A DNA stretch of 64,000 nt, taken from Gnetum montanum. Its lineage: Eukaryota; Streptophyta; Gnetopsida; Gnetales; Gnetaceae. The stretch lies in the NCBI GenBank assembly GCA_015680685.1, contig MNCI01037977.1, forward strand, positions 246,910-310,909, read 5' to 3'. Position numbers and translations under genes: made by a program. Shown here in pieces: positions 35,436 through 47,082 of this stretch (position 1 is its first letter; each line of letters opens with the position of its first letter). The notes under the pieces were generated by a model. The model was given only the letters and a program-made list of their open reading frames with translations, ran no database searches and was not told the DNA's origin.

Positions 35436-36285
35436 TGATGAATGGCAGGGTACCCCTACGCCCAACCATACAAATCACAAGTGTTCACCCGCAATCTAGT
35501 CAAATTGTATAGACCTTAAGTTCCTAAATATACTGGTTCTAGGACGTGAAATCTATAATTGTTGTCTTCTCATCTACACTTGTGAAGCTTAATTATATGG
35601 TTATGTGTAATTGAGGCACATGATTTTTATTATTTTATATTTTATTTTTCTACGATTAACAATAGGTTGAAACTCAATTTATAAAACAATTTAAATAATC
35701 TAATTACTAATCAATAACTAACTATCAGAACATAAGTATCTGGTCCCACTTTCCATGCACATCCTAAACATGTATAATGTTGTTGGGTTACCAAATGTTA
35801 AATGTTGTTGGGATTACCAAGAGCCAAACGCATGTTTGAAGCAATCATACTTATGTTCTTAATTAATTCTATTTAATCGAACTAGCTCACTTCAGCTTAA
35901 TTACTTGGAAATATTAAATGAAATTGCATAAAACATTAATTGCATGAATAAAATATTTAATCTAGCCAAGGTGCTACAAGGTTTGATCAACAAGCTCATC
36001 TTTATTGCTACACACACTACTGTGCTTAGGTACAATAGTGCTAGAATAAAGATTATACACTGTTGTGGGCACTTTGGAAAATATTCTAACTCTAGAGAAA
36101 AGAAACTACAGGAGCTCTACTATTCTATGACAAAAACTATATGGAAACCATGTTTCCAAGTGCTATATTTATAGGCTAGCACATACCCTATGATATCAGA
36201 TATCTAACATTGCATCTTGGGACCTGATATCGCATACCCACTATCAAGGCTTTGATATTGGAACTAGGAAAAATATGACTCATCA
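35436..36285 (-). repeat. Element D 5' LTR
   Basis: The LTR is 850 bp with GACTCATCA at 36285 and TGATGAATGGCAGGGTACC at 35436 on the plus strand. GATATC words lie at 36190-36235 and the TATA box TATAAATA (minus) at 36173-36166. Its R-U5 is clearly similar to 12765-13520. Confidence 0.8.
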
Positions 36286-36641
36286 TTGACTAAGAAGGAT
36301 AAAGTTTTATGACTCATCATTGGTGCATAATTGTGCATGTATTGGAAGTGTCTACCCATGGAAATATATTAAGAAGTACATAACATTAGAATGATGAATT
36401 AATATGGATTTAAAGGTGGTCTTGCCTTTGACTATAAAGGAATGATTGAATTATGTTCTAGAGTTGCATAAACTTTGGTATCAGAGCATATGATTGGAAT
36501 ATTTAAGCATTGCATGCCATTTTTCTTTATGTTTTCATGCTTGGTTAATGCCTAGGTTTGAGGGATTGTGTTCATTGTATCTTGGAGTTGAGTGCATTAT
36601 CTTAGATCTACAATTGTTGTGTTAATTCTTGTTTGAACTAT

Positions 36642-37660
36642 ATGGGAAGCATGACTTCCAAGAAAAAATCATTGCACACTTTGAACAAACACATGAAAGA
36701 TCTTAGAGGTGCCTTCAAAATGGTTGTGGATAGATTAAAATAATTTAATGCAAAACTTGATGCCAATGTAGGTCCATCTCAAAGGAGGGATGATGTTAAA
36801 GATCATTTAAACCATGAAGATGAAGGAGAAAATCTAGATGAAAGAGGAGATGGTAAGGAGGCTATGCATCTAGGTCATGAAAGTGTTGGGTTCCATGCTT
36901 CAAGGGCTCCAAGAGGAAGGGATCCTTGTCCTCATGTGCTTGATCATTCATCAAGGTCAAGTTCATAAAAGCATTTAAGGCTAGATGAGAAGGATGAAAC
37001 AAGGCTAACTAGGACATTCAAAAATGCATCTAGCCTTTTGTATGTGCAATTGAAGTCTTTCAATGGGATTGATGGTTCACATGCATTTGAGACATGTTTG
37101 AAGATAATGAAAAAGCATTTTAAATTGGAGGAGATGCTCAATCATTTAAAGGTGCATATTATTGAATCCAAACTTGAAGTTATGGCTTCCATTTGATGGG
37201 AGAAGGAATCTCATGCATTCTACATGAAAAAAAAGGGTCCATACTAGGGGATGACCAATTATGCACAATACATGTTGAGGTAGAAGTATGAGCAATCCAA
37301 GCAAAGATAAGGGACAATTTTGAGGTTGAAGCATCTTAGACAAAGTGAGAAGGATATGAAGGCCTTTTACTTTGAGTTTTGCAAATTGTTTCATCATTCC
37401 AAGGTGAATTGAAGTAATCATGAGTAGATATCCATATTTCTTGGAGGTTTGAACATGCAATATTAGTAGGAGTTGACCTTCTATGAACCTTAAAGCCTAG
37501 ATGAGACATATGATTTGGTTATGAAGGTTGAGAAGAAGTGTAGTGTCTATGGGAACAAAGAAAATGAACCATGCAAGGACAAGAATAAGGGTTTTAAATG
37601 TAAAAGGGATCCAACTCTAAGAAAGCCAAAGAAGACTATAAGAAGAAGATGATTCTTTGG
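36642..37660 (+). pseudogene. gag: gag-like ORF of element F
   Basis: The ORF starts with ATG 36642 (MGSMTSKKKSLHTLNKHMKD). It has an acidic linker (about 36785-36870), then a gag core with SFNGIDGSHAFETCLKIMKK near 37055 and ALRSEKDMKAFYFEFCKLF-like text near 37340-37390. It ends in a basic Lys-rich tail (37560-37650). In-frame stops occur throughout. It is similar in plan to retrotransposon gag proteins but not to the gag of A-D. Confidence 0.55.
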
Positions 37661-37785
37661 TTTTTGAGATTGCAAGGAATTGTGACTTGTAGTTCCCTTA
37701 TACTAAGAAGTAGCATTTTAGGTTTCTCTTCAATAAGAAGAAGTAGGATTTCAAGTTTTTATTCATTTGGTTGATTGTGGGAGGA

Positions 37786-38363
37786 TGTGACCTGTAGCAA
37801 GTCATAGTCATCTTGGAATTGTGAGAAGGTACGACTTGTAGTTACTTGCAATTAATGGCTCAACACTTTTTAAAAAGTGAATTAAATATAGAATGTTTAG
37901 GGATTAGGTACAACAACTATAACAGAGAGAAGTGTTGATATAATCCAAGCTTTTTGCCAATTGTGTGGTACTCTTGAGTTAAAGGGAAGAGCTCTAAGGG
38001 CAATTGTGAGCCCATTGAACATTGTATGAGTTCTTTGACATTGTAATTCTTATCTTGTGGATGAGGTAAGGATTGAGAGGGGTGTTAGGCCTCATGATTT
38101 TCATCCATTGTTGAGTGTTGTGAGGTTTGGTATGCATGGGAGGCTCAATATTTTCATAGATATTTAGCTTGTGTGTTCATCAGTCCATTTACATTGTCTT
38201 TTGATGTATTTCATATTTTCATACATGAATTAAAGAGGTTTTTAGTGGTATTTTTCTTATTATACATTGTGCATGAACCTTGGATGAATTAATGTGGATT
38301 TAAGGGTGGTCTTAGGTTTGATTACATAGAAATGGTGAATTAAAATCTAGAGCTACACTAGCT
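37786..38363 (+). repeat. Element F 3' LTR
   Basis: It begins TGTGACCTGTAG directly after the purine tract at 37775-37785. It includes a transcription-leader-like AGAGAGAAGTG near 37925. Its last ~100 bases match the end of the 5' LTR next to the primer site. The exact 3' end is uncertain because the terminal CA is not clear. Confidence 0.5.
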
Positions 38364-38755
38364 TACATATTTACTATTTGTTTCATGTAGATGGATAGCT
38401 TATTTTGAGAGTTTTCATCCTTGCCTTGTGTGATGGGTTTCCGAGGTAACATCCTCCCAACTTGATGACAGCTGCATCATTGACAAGATTTAGGTGCATA
38501 TTTCACAATAACTCATTGTGGTTACAATAAGATTGGTAGCTTTGGGAACTCTAATTTCTTGTGTGAATTAATATGATATTATGGTTTCTCAATGCTTTCT
38601 TGGAGGTGATCCTACTCCTTCAAAATGCTATGGGAATTATAAACTTGAAGACATGTTGGCAATTTGGGTAGGACTTATTTGACAAACATAAGGTATTGAA
38701 CCCTCAAGCACAAAACCTCTTAACTTATTGGGTTTCATTTTCTCCTATTATGAGG
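38364..38755. other. No gene seen; target region of element C
   Basis: Nothing supportable. The last five bases, TGAGG (38751-38755), are the left TSD of element C. Confidence 0.6.
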
Positions 38756-39628
38756 TGATGAGCTGCGAGGTACCCTTAGGCCCAGCCATATGAATCACAA
38801 GCGTTTAAGCACAATCTAGTCAAATTCCATGGATGGGACTAGTTATGTGTTTAAATCGTTATGCTTTAATCATAGTTCATTGTCTTTCCACTTGGACTTG
38901 TGGTAGCTTTGTCACATATGGTTTTGTCCAAAGTGAGGCATATGATCTTGTCTAATTCTATGCTGCTCCTAATGATGATAAAGAGATAAATTAACTAAGT
39001 TAATGAACAATGGAAAATAAGATCTAAACTAGCCTATGTGTGATAAGTATCTATCCCCAATCATTCGTACATGCCTTGGACTTCATATAACTACCCCTAG
39101 GATTGCCAAGTGTACGTCATTAAGTGTGCCAAACGATACATTGCTAGATTACCAAGTACTTACACTTAAGTGCTTGTGATTATGTCATACTCATTCCACT
39201 TAATAATAGGAATAGTAAATAGAAATAAATGGAAACATTAACTAAAGAAAATAGTAAATAATTAAAGTAATAATAAATATAAGTGAATGTGGCAATGATG
39301 GAAGTAATCTCGATCTTTATTTCCAATTATGTAACGTGTCCAAGTACATCACACTTGAACAAAGGTGTTGTATGATTACAAACATCACACTACGAGCATG
39401 CACCAAGAACAATAAAACTTGAATGCAAAAATCTAAGAAAGACTATAAAAAACTAAGCACTAAAACTATGTCCCAGTTATGCGTCCAAGTGTTGTATTTA
39501 TAGGATAGCACAGAACAGATGATATCATATATCTAACATCATTTCTTGAGACTCGATATGGCATATCTAATATCATAGCCTCAATATCAAGTATCTGATA
39601 TCAGGGCTAACACAATGATGACTCATCA
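38756..39628 (-). repeat. Element C 3' LTR
   Basis: The LTR is 873 bp, TGATGAGCTGCGAGGTACC on the plus strand to ATGACTCATCA. U3 (39500-39610) has GATATC, ATATCA and CTGATATCAGG words. It is closely similar by eye to 47083-47960. Confidence 0.88.
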
Positions 39629-39815
39629 TACCCACACAACTAAATGAAAACTCGTCCTCAAGTTAAACAAAATGAGGAACATGTTCTTTACAAAAATTGG
39701 TGGAAAGGTATGGAATTATTAACTAACTTAGACAAGCAAAAAAATGTACATATACATGCTACAGTGGTGCTTACAAAAATTGGACACAAAATTACAAGAC
39801 ATAACTTGAGGAAGC

Positions 39816-42519
39816 TCATGTGGTTCTCAAAGGCAATGGCTCTTCCATCAAGTGCTTCCATTTATTGCCAAGCTTGTGAAATTTATAGCAATGAAGCAAT
39901 GCCTGCAACTTCTCCTCTTCTATCCTTGGGTCATGTACCATCCAGGCTACTAAATTGATATGTATTGATGATGGTATGTTCCAAGGACATGGTAGTTGCA
40001 AGAACATCTTATTAACCTTCATATACCAAGCTGCAAACTACCTTCATTCTTCCTCAAAGGCCCTAGCTTTCTATCTTAATTCTTGATAATCTATTAATCT
40101 CCTAGCTAGGTCTAAGGCAACATCCTTTTGTCCATGGTAGCTAGCTTTAACCACCTTCAATTCTAAGTTTGCCACATGAAGCTTTTGTAAAGCATCTTTT
40201 CTATTCGCAAACTCTTTCTCATATAATGCATAAGTGGTTGCTACCTGCTTCTCTAGCTCACTTCTAGGCCCGCTTGCTATTAACATGGCAAGGTTGGCTT
40301 ATCTGAGGTTATCCAATGTCATATACTCTTTCAAATCCTTAATCTGCAAGTCTTTATTTTTCACTTTTGCCTAATGAACCATAGCATCGCTATCCAAGAT
40401 GGGTTGCCAGTCAAGATTTCACACTGACATGGCTCCAAAGTTGGCTTTAGCCATCTTGATTTCCTTTTTATTTATTTGCTTATACATGCCTACTTGGTCA
40501 TGGAAGTGTTCCTTCAAATTTTCATGTTTCTTGGTTCTATTTTGCCACGTGCTAATTTCAATGGTTGATTTCTGTCAAATAGTGCAAACCTCCTTCATTA
40601 AGAGGGTTCTATTTTCCCTAGCCAATCTACTAATATCCTGGTTGACCCTCATCAGTTTTTCCCTTAACTAATGGAAGCTTTCTTCTAGAATATTCTTTTG
40701 TTGTCCAATGGTGATCAACCTGGAGTTTTCTATAGCAAGCTATTTATTCTCCTTCTAAGTGGCAATCAATGCCTTTTTGTAAACATGGGATTGTGCATTA
40801 GCAGCAGAGGCATTCTAGACCACCTTCTCTTTTTCTTGCTTGATAACTTTATTTTCTTCAATTAACTTGATTAGCTACTTTGTTCTAAATTATTCTACCT
40901 AGTTAGGTGTGATAAATTGAGTAGGATCCCATCTTTTAGCTCTCAGGGTGGCCAACTCTTGTTGTAACCATTGCACTTCTGCTTCTACAAGCTTCACCTT
41001 GGTCTCTACCATGACCAATTTTCCTTTAGTGGTAATGAGGTTTAATTGTGTTGTAATGACATCACTAGGAATATCAAATAAGGTGGTCATCACTTATCCT
41101 ATCTGTAGTAATCGATCTAATACATCTTCATGTTCCACAAGAGTCATTAGAGTCCCAGTGAGCATTTGTGCATCTTTGGTCCTAGTTAGATCTACTGGGG
41201 GCACAACAGGCACATTGAATGATTCTTTAATGTGATGTGTAATCACTTCGACTATGCCTACCACATCCTAATGCTACATTACCACTACTGTGACACCTTC
41301 TCCCCTCTCAAGCATCACTTGGAAGGATGCAACATTAATAGATATTTTTTTGGACCACTAGGATTCTCCTCCTAATTACAGTGAGATCTGCCCTCTTTTC
41401 AAATCAGCTGAAATGGTGGGTTGTACCTCATCCAAGACTCTAAAGAGGTTTGATTCTTCCCTCCTTCCCTAGCTAAGTTTCTAAGTAATTTTCTACAGGT
41501 GGCTCATTGAGGATTTGTAATCTTGCGACAACAGTGATGGTGGAACTTGTGTTTCAGGGCATTGTTCAAGCTCTCATTCTACTTCTTTTTCTGGTTCAGC
41601 TTCCTTCTTCGGTTCTTGCTCTTCACCAAGGTCTTTCCTTGGTGCTATAGGTTTGAGTAACTCTGCAAAGGAAGTGTTCTGAGCCTTCTTGGGGACATCG
41701 TTTTTGCAACCCCAGGATTTTAGGTAAGGGAATGGAAATTCCCTACCTTTTTCTCCTTGAACCACCTTTGGATCTCTATACAATATAGCTAGGGAATGTT
41801 AATTGTGCACTTGTCCATGAGGATGCCACTTCCCCTAACCGCATAGGTGGAGATTCGATTGAGCCCTTTGGTGAAAAAGAGATGATTTATCCCTATCTTG
41901 AAATAGGTTCTCTCTTCTAAAGTCAATTCATTATATGTCTTGTCATCCTTGCCATATGCCCGCCTCAGCCACAACTTTCTTATGTTAGGGTTAGATCTCG
42001 TAGATAGATGGGCTAACTTAGCCCCTTCATTCAACAAATTCAGAGCTTTGACAATTGCTTTAATCAAGAAGTCAACATTAACTCTGCAAATGCTAACTAT
42101 AGTACCTTCCTTCTTGTTATGTCAGAATTGGTATGTTTCTCCAAGATACCACTCGTCACTACTGAAAGAATAGGCCACAAATGTGATGCCTAAAGTTGTG
42201 TCCAAACTGCTTCTAAAGCAAACTCCATAAATGGGCCAAAGTTCATCTCCATGATGACTGTGGTCAACATGGATTTTTCTTGAATGGTCTCAAGGCATTT
42301 CAGATACAACATGAGATGTTGTCCTTGCATGAGGGCATGTGGTTCTGCAACCTCTCCTTGGACCGACTATCCTATGATAGGAGCCTCTTAATGAATGCTG
42401 AATGATTGGGCTTCCTACTCCTCATGCTTCGCATGTTTGCCTTATTGGCCTTGGCCACCTCATGGGTGCTTAACTGCTCATTGTGAAGGTTCTCCTTGTG
42501 CTCATCTTTTTCGGGCCAT
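39816..42519 (-). pseudogene. ORF3 of element C
   Basis: About 900 codons run from ATG 42519 (MARKR, immediately after a splice acceptor) to TGA 39818-39816, with stops. The globular part is at about 42070-41790: IKAIVKALNLLNEGAKLAHL, GINHLFFTKGLNRISTYAVR and SGILMDKCTINIP, the PF20167-like pattern. An acidic Glu/Lys-rich linker lies at 41780-41575. Long coiled-coil segments follow (41093-40071). The conserved end is FLQLPCPWN and WMVHDPRIEEEKLQALL (40022-39816). No signal peptide or membrane span is evident. The role is unknown; the position is that of the Athila env-like gene. Confidence 0.65.
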
Positions 42520-42821
42520 CTGCAATCAAGCAAAGATTGGGTGTTAGTAAGGTTGTGTTCTTTATCATTAATTAGTTTATACCTTATTTTTTGCCTTAGT
42601 TCATCAAGTTCTTAGTTCATATGATTGCAAAGTTAGAAACATTTTTAGGAAAAATCCCCAAAAAGTGTTTATCATCTTTTACGACCCTTCGCAATTGATT
42701 CCTTTTTCCTTATGTGTGGCTTATTATAACGGTTATGGTTCCTTGGGTGGAAAAATTAAGGTTTATGACATTACCACGATTGATTTTACATCATATCACT
42801 TATGTTTTTTAACGTTCTTAC
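42520..42821 (-). other. Predicted intron before ORF3, element C
   Basis: The donor AACG/GTAAGAAC at 42821 and acceptor CTTTGCTTGATTGCAG ending at 42520 are both consensus-like. The acceptor touches ATG 42519. The predicted intron is 302 bp. This is the cleanest of three copies. Confidence 0.55.
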
Positions 42822-43074
42822 CGTTATAATATCCTTCAAGCGATAGCAAATTTTGGAAAAGTGGTGCAAGTTTCTCACACAAGCAACCCCCCAACCCAAC
42901 GACTAACATGAACACTCTGGGTTTAGACAAGTTCAAACAATATGAAAAACAGTGGTAGAAATCCAAATATAACAAGTTGTAGTTGGTTACGTAAAGCTAT
43001 GAGTCTTGAGAGAAAATTTGAACAACTCCCCTAGCTACAAATGATGAAAATGAAGTTTGGACACCACGGGGGTC

Positions 43075-43149
43075 ATATATATAGGTTTTTTGTGACCCGA
43101 TATCAGGTATTTGACATCACGTCCCACCCAATATCGAGTATGTGATATC
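43075..43149 (-). promoter_or_regulatory. Internal U3-like repeats and TATA box upstream of ORF3 (element C)
   Basis: On the minus strand GATATC (43149-43144), CGATATTGGG (near 43136) and GATATCGGG (43104-43099) precede CCTATATATATGACC (TATA at 43083-43075). The arrangement copies the LTR U3-TATA order (LTR TATA at 47837-47830). Confidence 0.5.
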
Positions 43150-44490
43150 AAGGTCCATGAATAAGCATCTCATGGGGGTACTAAGCATAAGAAATGAAGC
43201 TCTAAGGTTGATTAGAAGGTTTCAGGTTAGTTCCATAGTTTTGGGGTAAGTAGGAAATCTTATGAAGGCACCGTAAGGGTGAGAAGGTGGAGTTGTTGAC
43301 ATGAAAATCTTTGGAAGAAGTAAGAAAAAGGGCATTTAAATCAAGGTTGTGGAAAAATTAATTTACATGATAAGGGAAAGCATAAAATTTAACAATGAAA
43401 TGCTTGGAAGGTTAAAAATGATGTGGTTGTGTCAACAAGTACAAATTACAACAGTTACACAAGTGGATCCTCCCCAAACTAGGCTCCAGCCCATAATGCC
43501 CTTGTGTAACCATGCCTTAAAATGTCCGTAGGCACGAAAGGGGTTGAATGCAACACATACTTATGCAGTAAAACACACATGTTTAAACCACCAATTTGAG
43601 ATAGTAACTCTATGTTACATAAAACCACAAGTTAGGATCAAACGAATAGTGAGATGAGGTGAACTATAGAAAGGATTGCAAAAATTGGGACATGAGATAC
43701 CTTACCATGTGCACAATGAATCCTTGTGTGTTATTAATGGTTAAATAATCATGATCACTTCTTTCCAAGATTCAAACCAAGTCCAAACCACATTTCAGTG
43801 ACATCACACCATTCATCACTTCGGCTAAGAACCATAAGAATATCATAGTTCCAAGGAGTAACATCACTTGCATTTTGTCCAAGGGAGGAGCTTATTTATG
43901 GCACACATGATTTTTTTAATGAAAGTTCTAAGAAGCTGCCAACCTTCAAGCATGGGTACATGTCTTTCTAATGGGACCTGCAGAAATTATTCAATGCCTT
44001 TTTATGATACTCTTACTTCCATTTTTCATTAGATCTACAAGGATATAATTACAACCTCAGCAAAATTATAGAACATACAGAAGTGGCCAAAAAGAATCCA
44101 CAAATTTCCTTGATGTCACACCCTTTACATTTCCCCTTGGTTTTGCACTCTTCTGCCCAGACATAATAATTTTGAATTTATTTTTAGGTTGGATGATGAA
44201 AAAGAATATCATTATGACCAGGGTAAGAACCTCTTATTAATGGGATGAGTGGATGGATGATGTGGTCTCACTATTCGAATAATCAATCCCTTATGAGTTG
44301 ACAGCATAGAGAAGACCTCACCTCAATGGGCTACATGATCATTTTATTCACAAGTGAGATTACGTAACAAAGGAAATGAAAACAACAAATAGAAAAAGTT
44401 GAAAGGAATAGGAAAAATTATATCAAGAAATAAGAAAATGACAAAAAATTATAAAACGAAAATATGGAAAACACTTATGGATCCTAAAGA
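43150..44490 (-). other. Non-coding spacer where pol is missing (element C)
   Basis: Co-linear with 4390-5749 of element A. No RT, integrase, RNase H or protease motif is found on either strand. Confidence 0.65.
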
Positions 44491-46958
44491 TTAGAATGGG
44501 GGATGTCCCCCATGACTAAACATTTGGCCATGACAAGGATTAATAAGCAGATAGATAGGATCCATGCATGTATAAAACATTGGTAACCGTTCATTCCCAA
44601 GCCATTGGGTATCTTTGGATGTTGCGGTGGCTAGGTAGACAAATCGTTGGTCACACACTTGATTGTTAAATGTATAGTGGATTAGGGTATGAGGTGTGGT
44701 AATGAGATAGATGTCTAACCCATGATTGCATCCTTGATTATGATATGATATGCATGGATTTGTTTTTCTTTCCACACTGTTGTTTTGAGTGGGTGTTGGA
44801 GTAACAGTGGATGGTGGCCCTTGTGTAGGATCAAAGGATGGTGGTGGTAAAAAGGGAGGTGTTACACTAGATTGGTAGTGTGCTAGTTCAAATGATGTGG
44901 TAGATCCATGAGTATTTTGCTTTGATTTAAGGCCTTTCCTAAATAAGGGATGCTTCTAACATGGCAGTTGAGATCTACCAGAATCAACATGTGTATGCAC
45001 ATTTACAACAGAAGTGGCATTTGTTTGCGGATAGTGTGGTGCAAAATCTTCCTGTGTCCTTGGTGGTGGCATGTGATGAGGTGGAGTATGAGAATATCGA
45101 GGATAGGATGGATGGTAAGAGGCATGAGATGGTGATCCTTTAGGAGATGTCATGGGTTGATGGTACTTAGGAGAGTGATAGTGGTGATTTGAAGTGGAGG
45201 ACGTAGAACTAGTTGGAGAAACAGAATGTTGAACCCAATATCCATGCATTTTTGACAAATAGGAAGGATAAGACTGATTTGGTTGTGGCCTCCCCCAAGA
45301 CTATGATTGTTGCCAGTATGGTTAATGACAGTGTCAAGGTTGGTAATAAGTCCCCCTAGGACAATGCGATTGATTGTGGGGTTGTCTATGATTACCGTGT
45401 GGGAAAGGAAATCTCTCGAGCATGTGCTTCTATACAAACTTTGAATTTAATGCACCTATCCAATGCTCATGTAGATGCAACAAGACTAGACAATGACCCT
45501 TTAGATGGTCATATATGCAGATGTCACATCCATTATCTTCATTTGTGGTTGAGTCTATAGCCTCACTTTTATTAGCCATTTTTCTCATTTGCCAAAAAGT
45601 GTTCCTAACTATTTCTTGGTTTGTATCCTTTGTTTATTGTGATCGCCTAGCTTGTTTTGCATGATCCTCTCCTCGACTGTCTCAACGAGAGTTGTAACAT
45701 TTTCATATATCCATTTTGACATCCTATTAAACTTTGCTTCAAGTTCATCAATAGACTTTTGTATCAATAAGGTTTGTTGCAAAATCACCTTATCAAGAGT
45801 GGTTTCTTTCTCTTTACCATAGATATGAACCTCCTTCTGTTGAAGAGCTAGGTCCCACTGATATTTCTTGATGTTCTCCAATTTGCATATCTCTCCTTCT
45901 TCTTTTGCCACACGCTTGTTTAGCTCTCAAATCTAATGGGCTTGTAGCTCATATAATTGACCTAGGGCATACATCCCAAGGGTCTCCCTCATTTCATTAT
46001 GAAGCCAATCTATGATATGGAAAAGTTGCCTTTCCTCAGAGAAACCATGGCTTGGGCATCTATTTAGTAGAGAATAATATCTATCTAAGGCCATGTCCAA
46101 GGGTTTATGTTGTTCTTGTTTCCATCCTTGGATCTATCTCCTCAAGTTGGACACCCTTGCATAGATCTGGTATTTCTTGTTGAAGAGTTCCATCATTGTG
46201 AACCATCATAGGAATGAATTTGGTTTTAAAAATCTATACCACACTTTGACTCTATCAATTAGTATCCTAGGAAAGAGCTTAAGCGTTTGCCACTCGCTTT
46301 CAATGTTGTACCAGGCAAAAGCATCATGGAAGGCTTGTATATGATGTTGTGGATCTAAATCATAGCCTCTTGCAAATTTAGGAATATTATTCATGTCAAG
46401 CCTTGGTAGGTGACTCTCTTTGTAATGCTTGCGAGATATCTTAATTACCTCTATGATCTGCATTAGGCTCTAAATGGCCAAAAAAAGTTCATCATCATCA
46501 GATAGGTTGTGATGAAAATTTCTATTCAGTTGATTGTGTTCATGTTGATGATTGTGAGTGTTCCTGCGGGTTCAATTTTTGTTTTTATTCTGACCCTTTA
46601 GTGGAGCTTTATCCTCATACCTAAGTTCATCTTTGTTAGAACTAGATGTTGAAAAGAAAGAGGAATATGCATACCTGGAAGGATTGCCATGGCTTCTATG
46701 GTGTTCCTTTTGAGTCCTTTGATTTATCATTTTTGGATCTTGAGGAGGTCTTAGGCCTTGAGGCCTTCCTCAATTCAAGACTTGTGTCATCTCCCCCAAG
46801 ATTGTCTACCTTAGGTGAATGTCATCAGGGCAGTCATGAACATAAGAAACCCCTGCATAAGGTTGGTCACTCCAATTTTCCTCACCATAAATCTCATTAG
46901 TTCTCCAATGAATATTTTTGTTATACAATGCATTATCACTTCCTTGTGAAAGAGACAT
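44491..46958 (-). pseudogene. gag: gag of element C
   Basis: About 822 codons run from ATG 46958 (MSLSQGSDNALYNKNIH) to TAA 44493-44491. The gag core at 46400-45960 contains LDMNNIPKFARGYDLDPQHH, VKVWYRFLKPNSF and LRR.IQGWKQE. A charged coiled-coil linker (45911-45609) follows: LENIKKYQWDLALQQKEVH. The zinc-knuckle region near 45530 has lost key Cys residues. The C-terminal region is Ser/Pro/His-rich (45258-44956), then a 95-residue tail (44775-44491) with Cys and His. In-frame stops are few compared with B and D, but present. Confidence 0.72.
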
Positions 46959-47061
46959 TGTTGTTGGCTTATGGTGTGTGTGAGTTAATATTTTTTAAAG
47001 GATATATCATTAATACCTTTATAGTGATCATGTATGATGTAACTAATTAGATGACTAGCAC

Positions 47062-47082
47062 CATCCTTGGAAACAACGCCAA
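47062..47082 (-). other. Primer binding site (tRNA-Asp type), element C
   Basis: Next to the 5' LTR the minus strand reads TTGGCGTTGTTTCCAAGGAT, the closest match in the window to the plant tRNA-Asp complement TGGCGCCGTTGCCGGGGA. Confidence 0.75.

Larger units (their letters stand above)
12765..36285 (-). mobile_element. Element D: nested Athila-like LTR retrotransposon, host of element B
   Basis: In sense (minus) order it has a 5' LTR (36285-35436), primer site, gag (from 35275), protease, RT, RNase H, integrase (to about 29311), a post-pol spacer (28638-27020), a short remnant of the ORF3 leader (13819 to about 13600), and a 3' LTR (about 13560-12765). Two later insertions split it: a solo LTR at 28639-29310 and element B at 13820-27019. 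Co-linearity with B shows this: the text on either side of the solo LTR rejoins to match B around 20870-20890, and 13753-13819 matches B around 22900-22985 inverted. Most of ORF3 is deleted. The flanks GGGAC (left) and TTGAC (right) are at best a worn TSD. Confidence 0.7.
36286..38363 (+). mobile_element. Element F: gag-only LTR retrotransposon with tRNA-Met primer site
   Basis: A primer site TGGTATCAGAGC (36476-36487, the tRNA-iMet type common in plant LTR elements) follows a partial 5' LTR (36286 to about 36472). One gag-like ORF, a purine tract TTGTGGGAGGA and a 3' LTR from TGTGACC (37786) to about 38363 follow. The LTR ends share ATGAATTAAT.TGGATTTA and GGTGGTCTT blocks (36391-36470 versus 38283-38357). 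No pol is present. The 5' LTR is truncated next to element D. The plan resembles the non-autonomous TR-GAG class. Confidence 0.6.
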
